Source of the DNA: Neomegalonema sp.
GTDB taxonomy: Bacteria; Pseudomonadota; Alphaproteobacteria; Rhodobacterales; Rhodobacteraceae
Reading direction: 5' to 3'
Assembly (NCBI GenBank): GCA_022760435.1
Contig: JALEFY010000029.1
Span: 142,714 to 206,713 of the forward strand
Length of the DNA stretch: 64,000 nt
Shown: in pieces, positions 8,578-16,955 of the stretch
Layout: every line of letters starts with the position of its first letter
Position numbering within the stretch: position 1 is the first letter of the stretch
Notes under the pieces: generated by a model
Database searches by the model: none
Seen by the model: only the letters and a program-made list of their open reading frames with translations
What the model was told of the DNA's origin: nothing
Position numbers and translations under genes: made by a program

Positions 8578-9861
8578 ATGCGCAGTGATCCGATCACCAA
8601 CCGGCCCGAGGGGATCGGCGCCGCCTATCTGGTAGTGACCTTGGGCTATTGGGCCTTCATGCTCACCGATGGCGCGCTGCGGATGCTGGTTCTGCTGCAT
8701 TTTCATGAGCTTGGCTTTCACCCGATCCAACTCGCCTACCTCTTTCTCGGCTACGAGCTGATGGGGGTGCTGACCAACCTGGGCGCCGGATGGCTGGCGG
8801 CGCGCTTTGGCCTCACGCGCACGCTTTATGCCGGGCTTGCCTTGCAGATCGGGGCGTTGCTGGCGCTCTCGATGCTGGACGAGACCTGGTCGGTCGCCGC
8901 CTCGGTCGCTTTCGTGATGGTGGTTCAGGGCCTGTCGGGCATCGCCAAGGACCTCACCAAGATGAGCGCGAAGAGCTCGGTGAAGCTCTTGGTGCCGAAG
9001 GATCAATCGGGGGCGCTGTTTCGCTGGGTGGCGGTGCTGACCGGCAGCAAGAACGCGGTCAAGGGCCTCGGGTTTCTGCTCGGCGCCGGGTTGCTGGCGT
9101 GGTTCGGGTTCGAGGTCTCGGTGCTGGCGATGGCCGCCGTGCTGTCGGCGGTGCTGCTGCTGAGCGCCGCGAGCATGCCGCAGGGCCTGCCCGGTGGACG
9201 CGCCGGGGTGCCGTTTCGCGATGTCTTCTCGAAGGATCCGGCGATCAACTGGCTCTCGGCGGCACGGGTATTCCTGTTCGGCGCGCGCGATGTGTGGTTC
9301 GTGGTCGGCATCCCGATCTATTTCCACAGCGTGTTTTCCGATGGCTCGCCCGAGCAGAGCCGGATCGCATTCTTTCTCGTGGGCGGGTTCATGGCGCTGT
9401 GGATCATCGGCTATGGCGCCGTGCAGGCGCTGGCGCCGCAGGTTCTGAAGGCGAAGGGCAAGCCGGTTGCCGAGATCGTCCGCCTCGCGGTGCTCTGGGT
9501 CGCGCTGCTGGCGAGCATCCCGGCGGTGCTGGCGATCGCTGCCGCGCTCAGTGATGGGCCGAGCGACACGCTCACCGCGATCCTGATCGCCGGGCTGCTG
9601 CTGTTCGGCGTGGTCTTCGCGGTCAATAGCTCCGCGCATTCCTACCTGATCCTCGCCTTTGCCAAGGGCGAACGGGTGAGCATGGATGTCGGGTTCTATT
9701 ACATGTCGAACGCGGTCGGGCGGCTGCTCGGCACGCTGCTTTCAGGGGTGTCCTATCAGATCGGCGGCCTGCCGCTTTGCCTTGGCACCGCTGCGGCCAT
9801 GGCCGGGCTCAGCTGGATCATGGCGCGGCGCCTGACCGCGCTCGAGCACCCCGAGGGATAA
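8578..9861 (+). CDS. arsJ: ArsJ organoarsenical efflux permease (MFS)
   Basis: A 427-residue major facilitator superfamily transporter. ArsJ exports 1-arseno-3-phosphoglycerate, which then hydrolyses outside the cell to release arsenate. About twelve hydrophobic segments are visible, and the SGIAKDLTKMSAKSSVK loop near residue 120-136 is typical of ArsJ. A GGAGGGG ribosome binding site lies before the ATG at 8578. No arsC, arsB or acr3 gene is in this cluster, so this is the reduction-independent route. Confidence 0.9.
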   Translation: MRSDPITNRPEGIGAAYLVVTLGYWAFMLTDGALRMLVLLHFHELGFHPIQLAYLFLGYELMGVLTNLGAGWLAARFGLTRTLYAGLALQIGALLALSMLDETWSVAASVAFVMVVQGLSGIAKDLTKMSAKSSVKLLVPKDQSGALFRWVAVLTGSKNAVKGLGFLLGAGLLAWFGFEVSVLAMAAVLSAVLLLSAASMPQGLPGGRAGVPFRDVFSKDPAINWLSAARVFLFGARDVWFVVGIPIYFHSVFSDGSPEQSRIAFFLVGGFMALWIIGYGAVQALAPQVLKAKGKPVAEIVRLAVLWVALLASIPAVLAIAAALSDGPSDTLTAILIAGLLLFGVVFAVNSSAHSYLILAFAKGERVSMDVGFYYMSNAVGRLLGTLLSGVSYQIGGLPLCLGTAAAMAGLSWIMARRLTALEHPEG

Positions 9862-9940
9862 GACGGATGAGGGGCTTGCACGCGCCCCCGCCGCCACGCG
9901 ATAAAGGTGCGGTCGTTCCCTTTGCCAAGGCTCCCGGTGC

Positions 9941-10747
9941 ATGCGCAGACCCCCTTTCGCCATCGCGGCCATCCGATCGCTTCTGCTCGGCGCGGGGCTC
10001 TTTGCGGGCATCGCGCTGTGCCTGCCCGGCTTCGGGCGCGCGCAAGCGGAGGAAATTACCGTCTTCGCCGCTGCCAGTCTCATGGACGCGCTCAAAGAGG
10101 TCGGGGCGGATTTCGAGCGCGACAGTGGGCATGAGATCACCTTTTCCTTTGCCGGCTCCTCGGCGCTGGCCCGCCAGATCGAGTTCGGCGCCCCGGTGGA
10201 TGTGTTCATCAGCGCCAACGCGGCCTGGATGGACGCCCTGCAAGAGCGCGGCCTGATCGATCGGGCGTCCCGGTTCGATCTGATCGGCAACACGCTGGTT
10301 CTGATCTCCCACCGCGCCGATGCGAGCCCGGTCGCGCTCGGTCCGGAGCTTGATCTGGCGGGGCTCCTGAATGGCGGAGTTCTGGCGATGGGGCTGGTCG
10401 CGGCGGTCCCCGCCGGGATCTACGCGAAGGAAGCCCTGCAAGCGCTGACGCTTTGGGAGCAGGTTGCAGGGCAGATCGCACAGAGCGACAATGTCCGAGC
10501 CGCTCTGGCTCTGGTCGCCTCCGGCGAAGCGCCGCTTGGCATCGTCTATGCGTCCGATGCCCGAGCGAGCCCGGCTGTGCATGTGCTCGCCACCTTCCCC
10601 GCCCATTCCCACACCCCGATCCGCTATCCGGCGGCCCGCATCGCCGGGAGCGATACGCCCGCCAGTGCTGCCCTTCTTGCCTATCTGCGCAGCCCCGAGG
10701 CGCAAGCGGTGTTCGAGCGGCACGGCTTTGCCGCGCTTTCACGTTAG
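9941..10747 (+). CDS. modA: Molybdate ABC transporter, periplasmic binding protein
   Basis: A 268-residue periplasmic solute-binding protein that captures molybdate (or tungstate). It has an N-terminal signal peptide (about 1-36, cleavage near AQAEE). Family motifs are TVFAAASLMDALKEV, FSFAGSSALARQI, where the serines bind the oxyanion, and PVDVFISANAAWMD. It leads the modABC operon, with modB ten bases downstream. No ModE-type gene or clear ModE box is visible in the 79 bases before the start. Confidence 0.93.
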   Translation: MRRPPFAIAAIRSLLLGAGLFAGIALCLPGFGRAQAEEITVFAAASLMDALKEVGADFERDSGHEITFSFAGSSALARQIEFGAPVDVFISANAAWMDALQERGLIDRASRFDLIGNTLVLISHRADASPVALGPELDLAGLLNGGVLAMGLVAAVPAGIYAKEALQALTLWEQVAGQIAQSDNVRAALALVASGEAPLGIVYASDARASPAVHVLATFPAHSHTPIRYPAARIAGSDTPASAALLAYLRSPEAQAVFERHGFAALSR

Positions 10748-10756
10748 GCGGCGGCG

Positions 10757-11449
10757 ATGAGCTGGCTTGGACCAGAGGCGTGGAGCGCCGTCCTGCTCTC
10801 ATTGAAGGTCGCCTTCTGGGCGAGCCTGTGCAGCCTGCCGGTTGCGGTCTTCGTCGCCTATGCACTGGCGCGGTGGCGCTTTGCCGGCAAGAGCGTGCTC
10901 AACGGACTGGTGCATCTGCCGCTGATCTTGCCGCCGGTGGTGACCGGCTATCTGCTGCTGCTCGGCTTTGGCACCCAGGGGCCGATTGGCGGGCCGCTCA
11001 AGGAGATCGGCATCGTCTTTGCCTTTCGCTGGACCGGCGCGGCGCTGGCGGCGGCGGTGATGGCCTTTCCGCTGATGGTTCGCGCGATTCGCCTGTCGAT
11101 CGAGGCGGTCGACCCGAAGCTGGAGGAGGCGGCGGCGACCCTGGGGGCATCCAGGCTGCGCGGCTTTGCCACCATCACCCTGCCGCTGATTCTGCCTGGG
11201 ATGCTCGCCGGCCTGATCCTCGCCTTCGCCAAGGCGATGGGCGAGTTCGGCGCGACGATCACTTTCGTCTCCAACATCCCCGGCAAGACCCAGACCCTGC
11301 CCTCGGCGGTCTATGCGTTCTTGCAAGTGCCGGGCGGCGAGGCAGCGGCGACCCGGCTGGTGCTGGTCTCCATTGCGATATCAATGCTGGCCTTGCTGCT
11401 CTCCGAGATGCTGTCGCGCCGCATCGCAGATTGGGTGGCGGGCCGATGA
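10757..11449 (+). CDS. modB: Molybdate ABC transporter permease
   Basis: A 230-residue inner-membrane permease with about five to six transmembrane helices. The EAA-loop that contacts the ATPase is visible as EEAAATLGASRLRGF. It sits ten bases after modA, and its stop overlaps the modC start as ATGA. It forms the channel of the ModBC complex. Confidence 0.93.
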   Translation: MSWLGPEAWSAVLLSLKVAFWASLCSLPVAVFVAYALARWRFAGKSVLNGLVHLPLILPPVVTGYLLLLGFGTQGPIGGPLKEIGIVFAFRWTGAALAAAVMAFPLMVRAIRLSIEAVDPKLEEAAATLGASRLRGFATITLPLILPGMLAGLILAFAKAMGEFGATITFVSNIPGKTQTLPSAVYAFLQVPGGEAAATRLVLVSIAISMLALLLSEMLSRRIADWVAGR

Positions 11450-12573
11450 GTTTGCAGGTCGACCTTCACCATCGGATGGGCGATTTCACGCTCGAGACCC
11501 GGTTCGAGGCGCCGAGCGGGATCACGGTTCTGTTCGGGCATTCGGGCTCGGGCAAGACCTCGGTGATCCAGGCGGTGGCGGGCCTGCTGCGACCGGATGA
11601 GGGCCGGATCGCGGTGGCTGGGCAGGTGCTGCTTGACACGCAAGCCGGTGTCTTTGTGCCGCCGCATCGCCGCCGCACCGGTTATATCTTTCAGGAGGGA
11701 CGGCTGTTTCCGCATCTGAGCGTGCGGCAGAACCTGCTCTATGGCCGCTGGATGCAAGGCCGATGGAGGCAAGACCGCCCCAGTCAGGACCGCCCCGCCA
11801 ACACGGCGCTTTTCGATCATGTTGTCGAGATGCTCGGCATCGCCAGCCTGCTCGGGCGGCGGCCAAGCTTGCTGTCGGGCGGTGAAAAGCAGCGGGTTGC
11901 CATTGGGCGGGCGCTGTTATGCGAGCCGCAGATCCTGCTTGCCGATGAGCCGCTTGCGGCGCTCGATGAGGCGCGCAAGCAAGAGATCTTGCCCTATTTC
12001 GAGCGCCTGCGCAGCGAGGCTGCGATCCCGATCCTTTATGTCTGCCATTCGGCGGCGGAAGCGGCGCGGCTGGCCAACCATGTGGTCGCGCTCAAGCAGG
12101 GGCGGATCATCGGGCAGGGCGCGGCCGGTGCGTTCTTCTCGGATGCGGCGCTGGCGGCCAATCTCAGCCCGATGGAAGCCGGGGCGATCATCAGCGGCGT
12201 GGTCGCGCAGCGCCATCCCGATGGGCTCGCGGAAGTGGCAAGCTCTGCCGGGCGGTTTCTGATCCCCGACAACGCAATTGCACCGGGCAGCGCGATCCGG
12301 CTGCGGATCGAGGCGCAGGACGTGATGCTCGCCCTGCACCGGCCGGAGGCGATCTCGGCGCTGAATGTGCTGGAGGCGGTCGTGGTCAGCGTGCAACCGG
12401 GCCGGGGGCCGGGCATGCTGGTGACCTTGCGCGCGGGGCAAGAGCAGATCCTCGCGCGGATCACCAAACGTTCGGGCGCAGCCCTCGATCTCAAAGCCGG
12501 GGATGCCTGCTATGCGGTGATCAAATCGGTCTCGGTCGCCCCGGCAGCGATCGGCCGCAGCGTGCTGCGATAA
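11446..12573 (+). CDS. modC: Molybdate ABC transporter ATP-binding protein
   Basis: A 375-residue ATPase that powers molybdate import. The Walker A motif is GHSGSGKT (31-38), the ABC signature LSGGEKQRV, and the Walker B region ILLADEPLAALDE. The C-terminal part (about 285-370) has the length and position of the TOBE/MOP oxyanion-binding domain typical of ModC, which may sense molybdate. A longer in-frame extension upstream is a shadow of modA and modB. The ATG at 11446 overlaps the modB stop. Confidence 0.93.
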   Translation: MSLQVDLHHRMGDFTLETRFEAPSGITVLFGHSGSGKTSVIQAVAGLLRPDEGRIAVAGQVLLDTQAGVFVPPHRRRTGYIFQEGRLFPHLSVRQNLLYGRWMQGRWRQDRPSQDRPANTALFDHVVEMLGIASLLGRRPSLLSGGEKQRVAIGRALLCEPQILLADEPLAALDEARKQEILPYFERLRSEAAIPILYVCHSAAEAARLANHVVALKQGRIIGQGAAGAFFSDAALAANLSPMEAGAIISGVVAQRHPDGLAEVASSAGRFLIPDNAIAPGSAIRLRIEAQDVMLALHRPEAISALNVLEAVVVSVQPGRGPGMLVTLRAGQEQILARITKRSGAALDLKAGDACYAVIKSVSVAPAAIGRSVLR

Positions 12574-12578
12574 GGGGC

Positions 12579-12710
12579 GCGAGCCTCATAGTCAGTGCGC
12601 AGCGCGCTCCAACGAGCCCAGAACGACGCCGGGTGGTCGCCCGCCAACTCCGCGCTGAGAATGTCGAGATGCGCATGCCAGCCTGCGCCGATCGCAGCGA
12701 AAGCGGTTAG
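12579..12710 (-). pseudogene. C-terminal fragment resembling an SRPBCC (AHSA1-like) protein
   Basis: On the minus strand one frame, free of stops for about 44 codons, contains GAGWHAHLDIL, then FWARW and ALRTDYEARAP. This spacing is typical of the C-terminus of SRPBCC/AHSA1-domain proteins. There is no start codon and no N-terminal part. The frame runs into the antisense of modC without a proper stop. I read it as a decayed remnant caught between modC and the Crp/Fnr gene. The resemblance is by eye only. Confidence 0.45.
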
Positions 12711-13459
12711 GAGCCGCCGCCGCCTGTATTTACTTCAGACAACACCGTCGCAAAATGCGAAGCGACGGCGCTATTGCACCCGCATTGTTTTTCCCGAAGC
12801 GAAGGCAAATCGCGAACGATCACGCTGCCGCGGCGCCAATCCACCACGCCCTCCGACTGCCAATTCCCCATCACCCGGTTGACGTAGCTCCGCCCCACGC
12901 CCAGCATGCCGCCGAGTTGCTCCTGGGTCAGCGGCACAGTATCGCCGCCCGAACGAGCGAGCGCGGAGACAATCCATTTCGCGGTGCGCTGTTCGATCGA
13001 GTGGCTGGCATTGCAAGCCGTTGCCTGAAATACCTGCGACAGCAGGCAATCGGCATAGCGGGTGAAAAGGTTCCGGATCCGAGCGGACGCTTCCTTGGCC
13101 TCCTCCAGCCGCGCAGTGCGCACCCGCAGGAAATGCCCGGGAATTTGCACCACCGATTGTGTGAAGGCTGGCAGATGGCCCTCGCTCACGATCCCTCCAA
13201 CTGCGCCCTCACGGCCAATCAGGCAGGTTTCGACATTGCTGCCATCTGCGAACATCACACGCAACGAAACCGCGCTGCTGGCGCACGGAAAATATGTGTA
13301 GTCGACGCGATCCCCAGGCTCGAACAGAACATGCCCCTCCTCGCCCGCCCACGTGTCGAAAATCGGGGTGAGCAAGTCGAGATCGTTGTCAGTCAAATGC
13401 GCCAGCAGCTCGTTTTCGGGCCTCTCGACCTGTCGCGGCGAGGCGGGCGTTGTCGTCAT
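12707..13459 (-). CDS. Crp/Fnr-family transcriptional regulator
   Basis: A 250-residue DNA-binding regulator. The N-terminal half is a cyclic-nucleotide-binding-type beta-barrel (VLFEPGDRVDYTYFP, GREGAVGG). The C-terminal winged helix carries LTQEQLGGMLGVGRSYVNRVM, the Crp-type recognition helix. No CxxC iron-sulfur cluster motif of true FNR is seen, so the signal is unknown. The start at 13459 has an AGGAG 13 bases upstream; an alternative ATG at 13492 has none. It is divergent from bphO-bphP and could regulate it, but no clear operator was found in the gap. Confidence 0.85.
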   Translation of the reverse strand: MTTTPASPRQVERPENELLAHLTDNDLDLLTPIFDTWAGEEGHVLFEPGDRVDYTYFPCASSAVSLRVMFADGSNVETCLIGREGAVGGIVSEGHLPAFTQSVVQIPGHFLRVRTARLEEAKEASARIRNLFTRYADCLLSQVFQATACNASHSIEQRTAKWIVSALARSGGDTVPLTQEQLGGMLGVGRSYVNRVMGNWQSEGVVDWRRGSVIVRDLPSLREKQCGCNSAVASHFATVLSEVNTGGGGS

Positions 13460-13614
13460 GCTCAAAATCGCGCTCCTGTTTCTGCTTTGCATTGCGAACC
13501 CAAAATCTACGCAAAACGCCGCGAAGAGTTCCCGTTAAGTGCACTTTTGAACAGACAGCAAAATCCCGCTGTGTCTACTTGTGCACGCAAGGGAGGGGGT
13601 GCTTGGAGGGTGCA

Positions 13615-14190
13615 ATGAATCAGGCGCGCGAATATCTCCAACGCTCCACGCGCGGCATGCATGAGCGTGTGGATCAACTCGCCTCCAGGATGGATCTCGC
13701 CGAGCGGGCGGAGTACATTGTATTTCTACGAGCAAGTTGCGAGGCGCTCGGCCTGATCGAGGCTCGCCTTGAGCAAAGCGGGGTTCAAGCGCTGCTGCCA
13801 GATTGGGCGCAGAGGCGCCGGTCCGACGCAATCCGGCAGGACCTTGCGCAGCTCAACGCAAAGGCAGCGCCTCTCGACGCAAGATCGACCCAGCCCTACT
13901 CAACCGATGAAGCTTGGGGAGCGCTCTATGTTCTCGAGGGCAGCCGGATGGGCGCCCGACTGTTGTGCGGGCGGGCAAAGAGCTCCAAAGCGCCGGATGT
14001 GATCGCGAACATGCGCTATCTGACGCATGGAGACGGGCAGCCTCTTTGGCGCGAATTTCTGCTCGCGCTGGAGCAGGCTGCAAACAATCGTCTCGATTTA
14101 CCACTGGCATCCCAAGGCGCACTCAGTGCTTTTGAAACATTCGAGAACGCGCTTCGGGCGCATCTAAGAGACGGGTTGAAGCAGTCATGA
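13615..14190 (+). CDS. bphO: Biliverdin-producing heme oxygenase (BphO type)
   Basis: A 191-residue heme oxygenase that opens heme to biliverdin, the chromophore of the adjacent phytochrome. The proximal histidine is expected in STRGMHERVDQL (about 11-22), and the distal helix region is ALYVLEGSRMGARLL. A GGAGGG site at 13605-13610 fixes the ATG at 13615. The stop overlaps the bphP start (ATGA at 14187), so the two are translationally coupled. This pairing is the standard arrangement for bacteriophytochromes. Confidence 0.88.
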   Translation: MNQAREYLQRSTRGMHERVDQLASRMDLAERAEYIVFLRASCEALGLIEARLEQSGVQALLPDWAQRRRSDAIRQDLAQLNAKAAPLDARSTQPYSTDEAWGALYVLEGSRMGARLLCGRAKSSKAPDVIANMRYLTHGDGQPLWREFLLALEQAANNRLDLPLASQGALSAFETFENALRAHLRDGLKQS

Positions 14191-15956
14191 CAACGACACC
14201 CCCTATCGACCCGCGAGGCGATGTCGACCTCATCAATTGTGACCGCGAGCCCATCCATATTCTCGGTCACGTACAGTCCTTTGGATGCCTGATCGCTGTC
14301 TCGAGCGACTGGATCGTGATGCACGCCTCGCGCAATGTCAGCGACCATCTCGGCCTCGATGCCGAAGACATGATCGGTCGCCCCCTACGCGACTTGCTCC
14401 GCGACCAGGCGATGCATGATCTGCGCAGCAGGCTGCAAATGCTCAGCGGAGAGGACTCGATCGAGCGGCTTTTCAGCGCGAAGGTCCTGAATAATGATGA
14501 TCGCCTCTTCGACGTGGCAATGCATGTCTCCGGGCGCAGCGTGATCCTGGAGTTTGAGCCGCGCGAGGGCGAGGACGGGCGCAAGGACTATCTCTCCTAC
14601 ATCCGGCCGATGATCGAACGCATCAAGCAATGCGGAACTCCGGAGCAGACCTGCGCGACCGCCGCACGGTTCGTGAAGGCACTGACAGGTTTCGACCGGG
14701 TGATGGTCTATCGCTTTCGACCCGACAATACCGGCGAAGTCATTGCAGAATCGGCCGCTTCCGGTCTCGAACCCTTTCTCGGGCTGCGATATCCGGCCTC
14801 CGACATTCCCAAACAGGCGCGCGAGCTGTATCGCCGGTCCCTGTTGCGCATCATCTCTGACGTAAACGACAATGTATCGGAGATCATCCCCGCGAGAAAT
14901 TCAGAGGGCGCGCCGCTGGACCTGTCGCTGAGCGGGCTCCGCGCTGTCTCCCCCATCCATCTTGAGTATCTGCGCAACATGGGCGTGCAGGCGTCCATGT
15001 CGATCAGCATCCTCCAGCGCGGCAAGCTGTGGGGCCTTTTTGCGCTTCATCATCGTGAGTCCAGAGTACTGAGCTACGAGCTGAAAACCGCCTGCGACCT
15101 CTTCGGGCAGATGTTCAGCTTCGTCCTCGAGCAAATCGAAACGACCCGCGCCCATGCCGATGCAGAGCGCGCACGCGGTCTTCACGACAAGCTCATGGCG
15201 CAATTGGCCGAAGGAGCCGATATCGAACAGGACTTCGAAACCGTTGTGCGCGGGCTCTCGTCCTCCATCCAATTCGACGGCGCGGCGGGGTGGATCAATG
15301 GTCGCTTCCAGTCCGTTGGCACAGCGCCGAGCGAAGAGGAGTTCCTCCCGCTCGTTCGCTTCCTCAACACCACCGCGACCAGTCGCGCCTTTGCGACCGA
15401 CAATCTTCAGAAGGTTCACCCGCCCGCTGCGGATTACGTGGGCCGCGGCGCCGGTCTGCTCGCGCTGCCAGTATCGCGCACCCCACGCGACTACATTGTC
15501 CTGTTCCGGCAGGAAGTCGCCAAATCGGTCAAATGGGCAGGGAACCCCGAGAAGCCGGTAGAGGTCGGCCCTCATGGCGCTCGGTTGACACCACGCAAGA
15601 GCTTTGAGGCCTGGCAGGAAACCGTTCGCGGCCACAGTGCAGAATGGACAGCCAGCGAATTGCGGGTCGCCGAAGCGATCCGGGTGACGTTGCTGGAGGT
15701 TGTCCTCCGCATCTCAGATGCAGCGCATCGAGACAGGGCGCGCGCCCATGAGCGGCAGGAACTTCTCATCGCCGAGCTCAATCACCGCGTCCGGAACATC
15801 CTCAATCTTATTCGCGGACTGGTAAGCCAGAGCCGCTCTGAGACGACCTCTGTCACAGAATTTACCGAGACGGTCAGCGCGCGAATCCATGCACTCGCCC
15901 GCGCCCATGCGGCGCGGCTTCGGCTCCACCGTCATCGAACGCTCCATTCCGTTTGA
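14187..15956 (+). CDS. bphP: Bacteriophytochrome histidine kinase, truncated: ATP-binding domain missing
   Basis: A red/far-red photoreceptor with intact sensory modules. It has an N-terminal PAS domain with the biliverdin-binding Cys18 (INCDREPIHI), a GAF domain with PASDIP (203-208), and a PHY domain. A dimerisation/phosphoacceptor helix follows with ELNHRVRN (His533), which matches the HWE/HisKA_2 kinases. After RIHALARAH (ends 15908) the frame runs into 15 unrelated residues and stops at 15956. The N and G1 boxes of the ATP-binding domain are absent, while the end of that domain appears in another frame at 15907. The protein should bind chromophore but cannot be an active kinase as encoded. 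A real deletion and an assembly error are both possible. Confidence 0.85.
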   Translation: MTTTPPIDPRGDVDLINCDREPIHILGHVQSFGCLIAVSSDWIVMHASRNVSDHLGLDAEDMIGRPLRDLLRDQAMHDLRSRLQMLSGEDSIERLFSAKVLNNDDRLFDVAMHVSGRSVILEFEPREGEDGRKDYLSYIRPMIERIKQCGTPEQTCATAARFVKALTGFDRVMVYRFRPDNTGEVIAESAASGLEPFLGLRYPASDIPKQARELYRRSLLRIISDVNDNVSEIIPARNSEGAPLDLSLSGLRAVSPIHLEYLRNMGVQASMSISILQRGKLWGLFALHHRESRVLSYELKTACDLFGQMFSFVLEQIETTRAHADAERARGLHDKLMAQLAEGADIEQDFETVVRGLSSSIQFDGAAGWINGRFQSVGTAPSEEEFLPLVRFLNTTATSRAFATDNLQKVHPPAADYVGRGAGLLALPVSRTPRDYIVLFRQEVAKSVKWAGNPEKPVEVGPHGARLTPRKSFEAWQETVRGHSAEWTASELRVAEAIRVTLLEVVLRISDAAHRDRARAHERQELLIAELNHRVRNILNLIRGLVSQSRSETTSVTEFTETVSARIHALARAHAARLRLHRHRTLHSV

Positions 15957-16473
15957 ACTGGGCGGCACTGCAGAAGTGGCATTCGCCCTAACGGGTCTGA
16001 AAGCCCGCTTCATGATCCCAGCCATCCATATCGAGAGCTTCGATGCGACAACCGCGCCCCAGCTTCCGATGCCCGGCACTGCGGCCCGCCAGAAGACCGA
16101 GGCGCATCACCCCGTATCGGGCAAGGCACTGCTGCTCGAAGACAACATGATCATCGCGATGGACGGCGAACACTTTCTGAAGGAAATTGGCGCCGTCGAT
16201 GTGCTTGTCGCCTCAACCGTAAAGGAGGCATTGCGCATGATCGACGAGCACGCGCCGGACTTCGCCGTTCTGGACGTCAATCTTGGCGGGGAAAACAGCC
16301 TCCCGGTCGCGGAGCGTCTTACTGAGCTGGGCAAGCCGTTCGTGTTCGCCACCGGCTATGGCGAGACCTCCGGTCTGCTGGCGGATTTCAAGGATGCTCC
16401 CATCGTCACCAAACCGTTCAGCCAGGCCAGCCTCACGGCCGGGCTCCAAAAAGCGCTTCAGAAAGCGGACTGA
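15889..16473 (+). CDS. Response-regulator receiver domain, detached 3' part of the bphP reading frame
   Basis: This frame holds the last piece of an HWE-type kinase (RRGFGSTVIERSIPFELGG, residues 8-26) and then a receiver domain. The receiver has the acidic pocket LLEDN (82-86), phosphoacceptor Asp129 in VLDVNLG, and Lys175 in TKPF. In relatives this is the C-terminal domain of a phytochrome kinase-receiver fusion. Here it is shifted by +1 relative to bphP. The start at 15889 is only the first in-frame ATG; a later one at 16012 is possible. It could be made by reinitiation after the bphP stop, or not at all. Confidence 0.65.
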   Translation: MHSPAPMRRGFGSTVIERSIPFELGGTAEVAFALTGLKARFMIPAIHIESFDATTAPQLPMPGTAARQKTEAHHPVSGKALLLEDNMIIAMDGEHFLKEIGAVDVLVASTVKEALRMIDEHAPDFAVLDVNLGGENSLPVAERLTELGKPFVFATGYGETSGLLADFKDAPIVTKPFSQASLTAGLQKALQKAD

Positions 16474-16607
16474 CTTGCGCCGACGCGCCACGGACTTGAG
16501 TAAAGATCGCCAATCGCGCTTGCTTACAGAATCCCGGTTTTCCCGGCGAGCCCGATGCTCCGAGCATCCCACCGCAAGCGGCGTGCGCTTTAGCGAAAGG
16601 GGCTCCC

Positions 16608-16624
16608 ATGCATGCGGCATGCAT
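16608..16624. repeat. Perfect palindrome downstream of the tRNA-Leu 3' end
   Basis: ATGCATGC and GCATGCAT flank a single G. On the minus strand it begins 25 bases after the tRNA 3' end. There is no T-run next to it, so it is not a standard terminator, although it could form a processing hairpin. The 175 bases between the receiver gene and the tRNA hold no other recognisable feature. Confidence 0.5.
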
Positions 16625-16648
16625 CTAGGAACATAATAGGGAAAATGA

Positions 16649-16735
<87 letters not shown>

Positions 16736-16771
16736 CCGGGCAAGTCGCTGTCGCTCTTGCCGGAGACGCTT

Positions 16772-16800
16772 TCCCTAATCACCGCGAGGAGCGCTGTCAA
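16772..16800 (-). promoter_or_regulatory. Predicted promoter of tRNA-Leu
   Basis: On the minus strand TTGACA (16800-16795) is followed by a 17-bp spacer and TAGGGA (16777-16772). The predicted start is about 30 bases before the tRNA 5' end. The -35 is perfect; the -10 is weak. The rest of the gap to 16956 holds nothing I can identify. Confidence 0.5.
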
Positions 16801-16955
16801 CTGCGCGTTTAGCTCGGCGGATTAATTTTTCGCCCATCTCCCACAGCGGACGCGAGGCATAGCGCCTCAACCGGCTTGTGGTGCCCGCGCTCGGGCGGTA
16901 GAGGGAGAAGGATCGGGTCGCGCTGCGGCCAGGCTCAAGCGAAGAGGGACATCGG

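Noticed and set aside
10453..12573. A 706-codon fusion reading through modA and modB into modC
   Set aside because: The upstream part is out of frame with modA and modB and has no family character; modC starts at 11446 with a 4-bp overlap.
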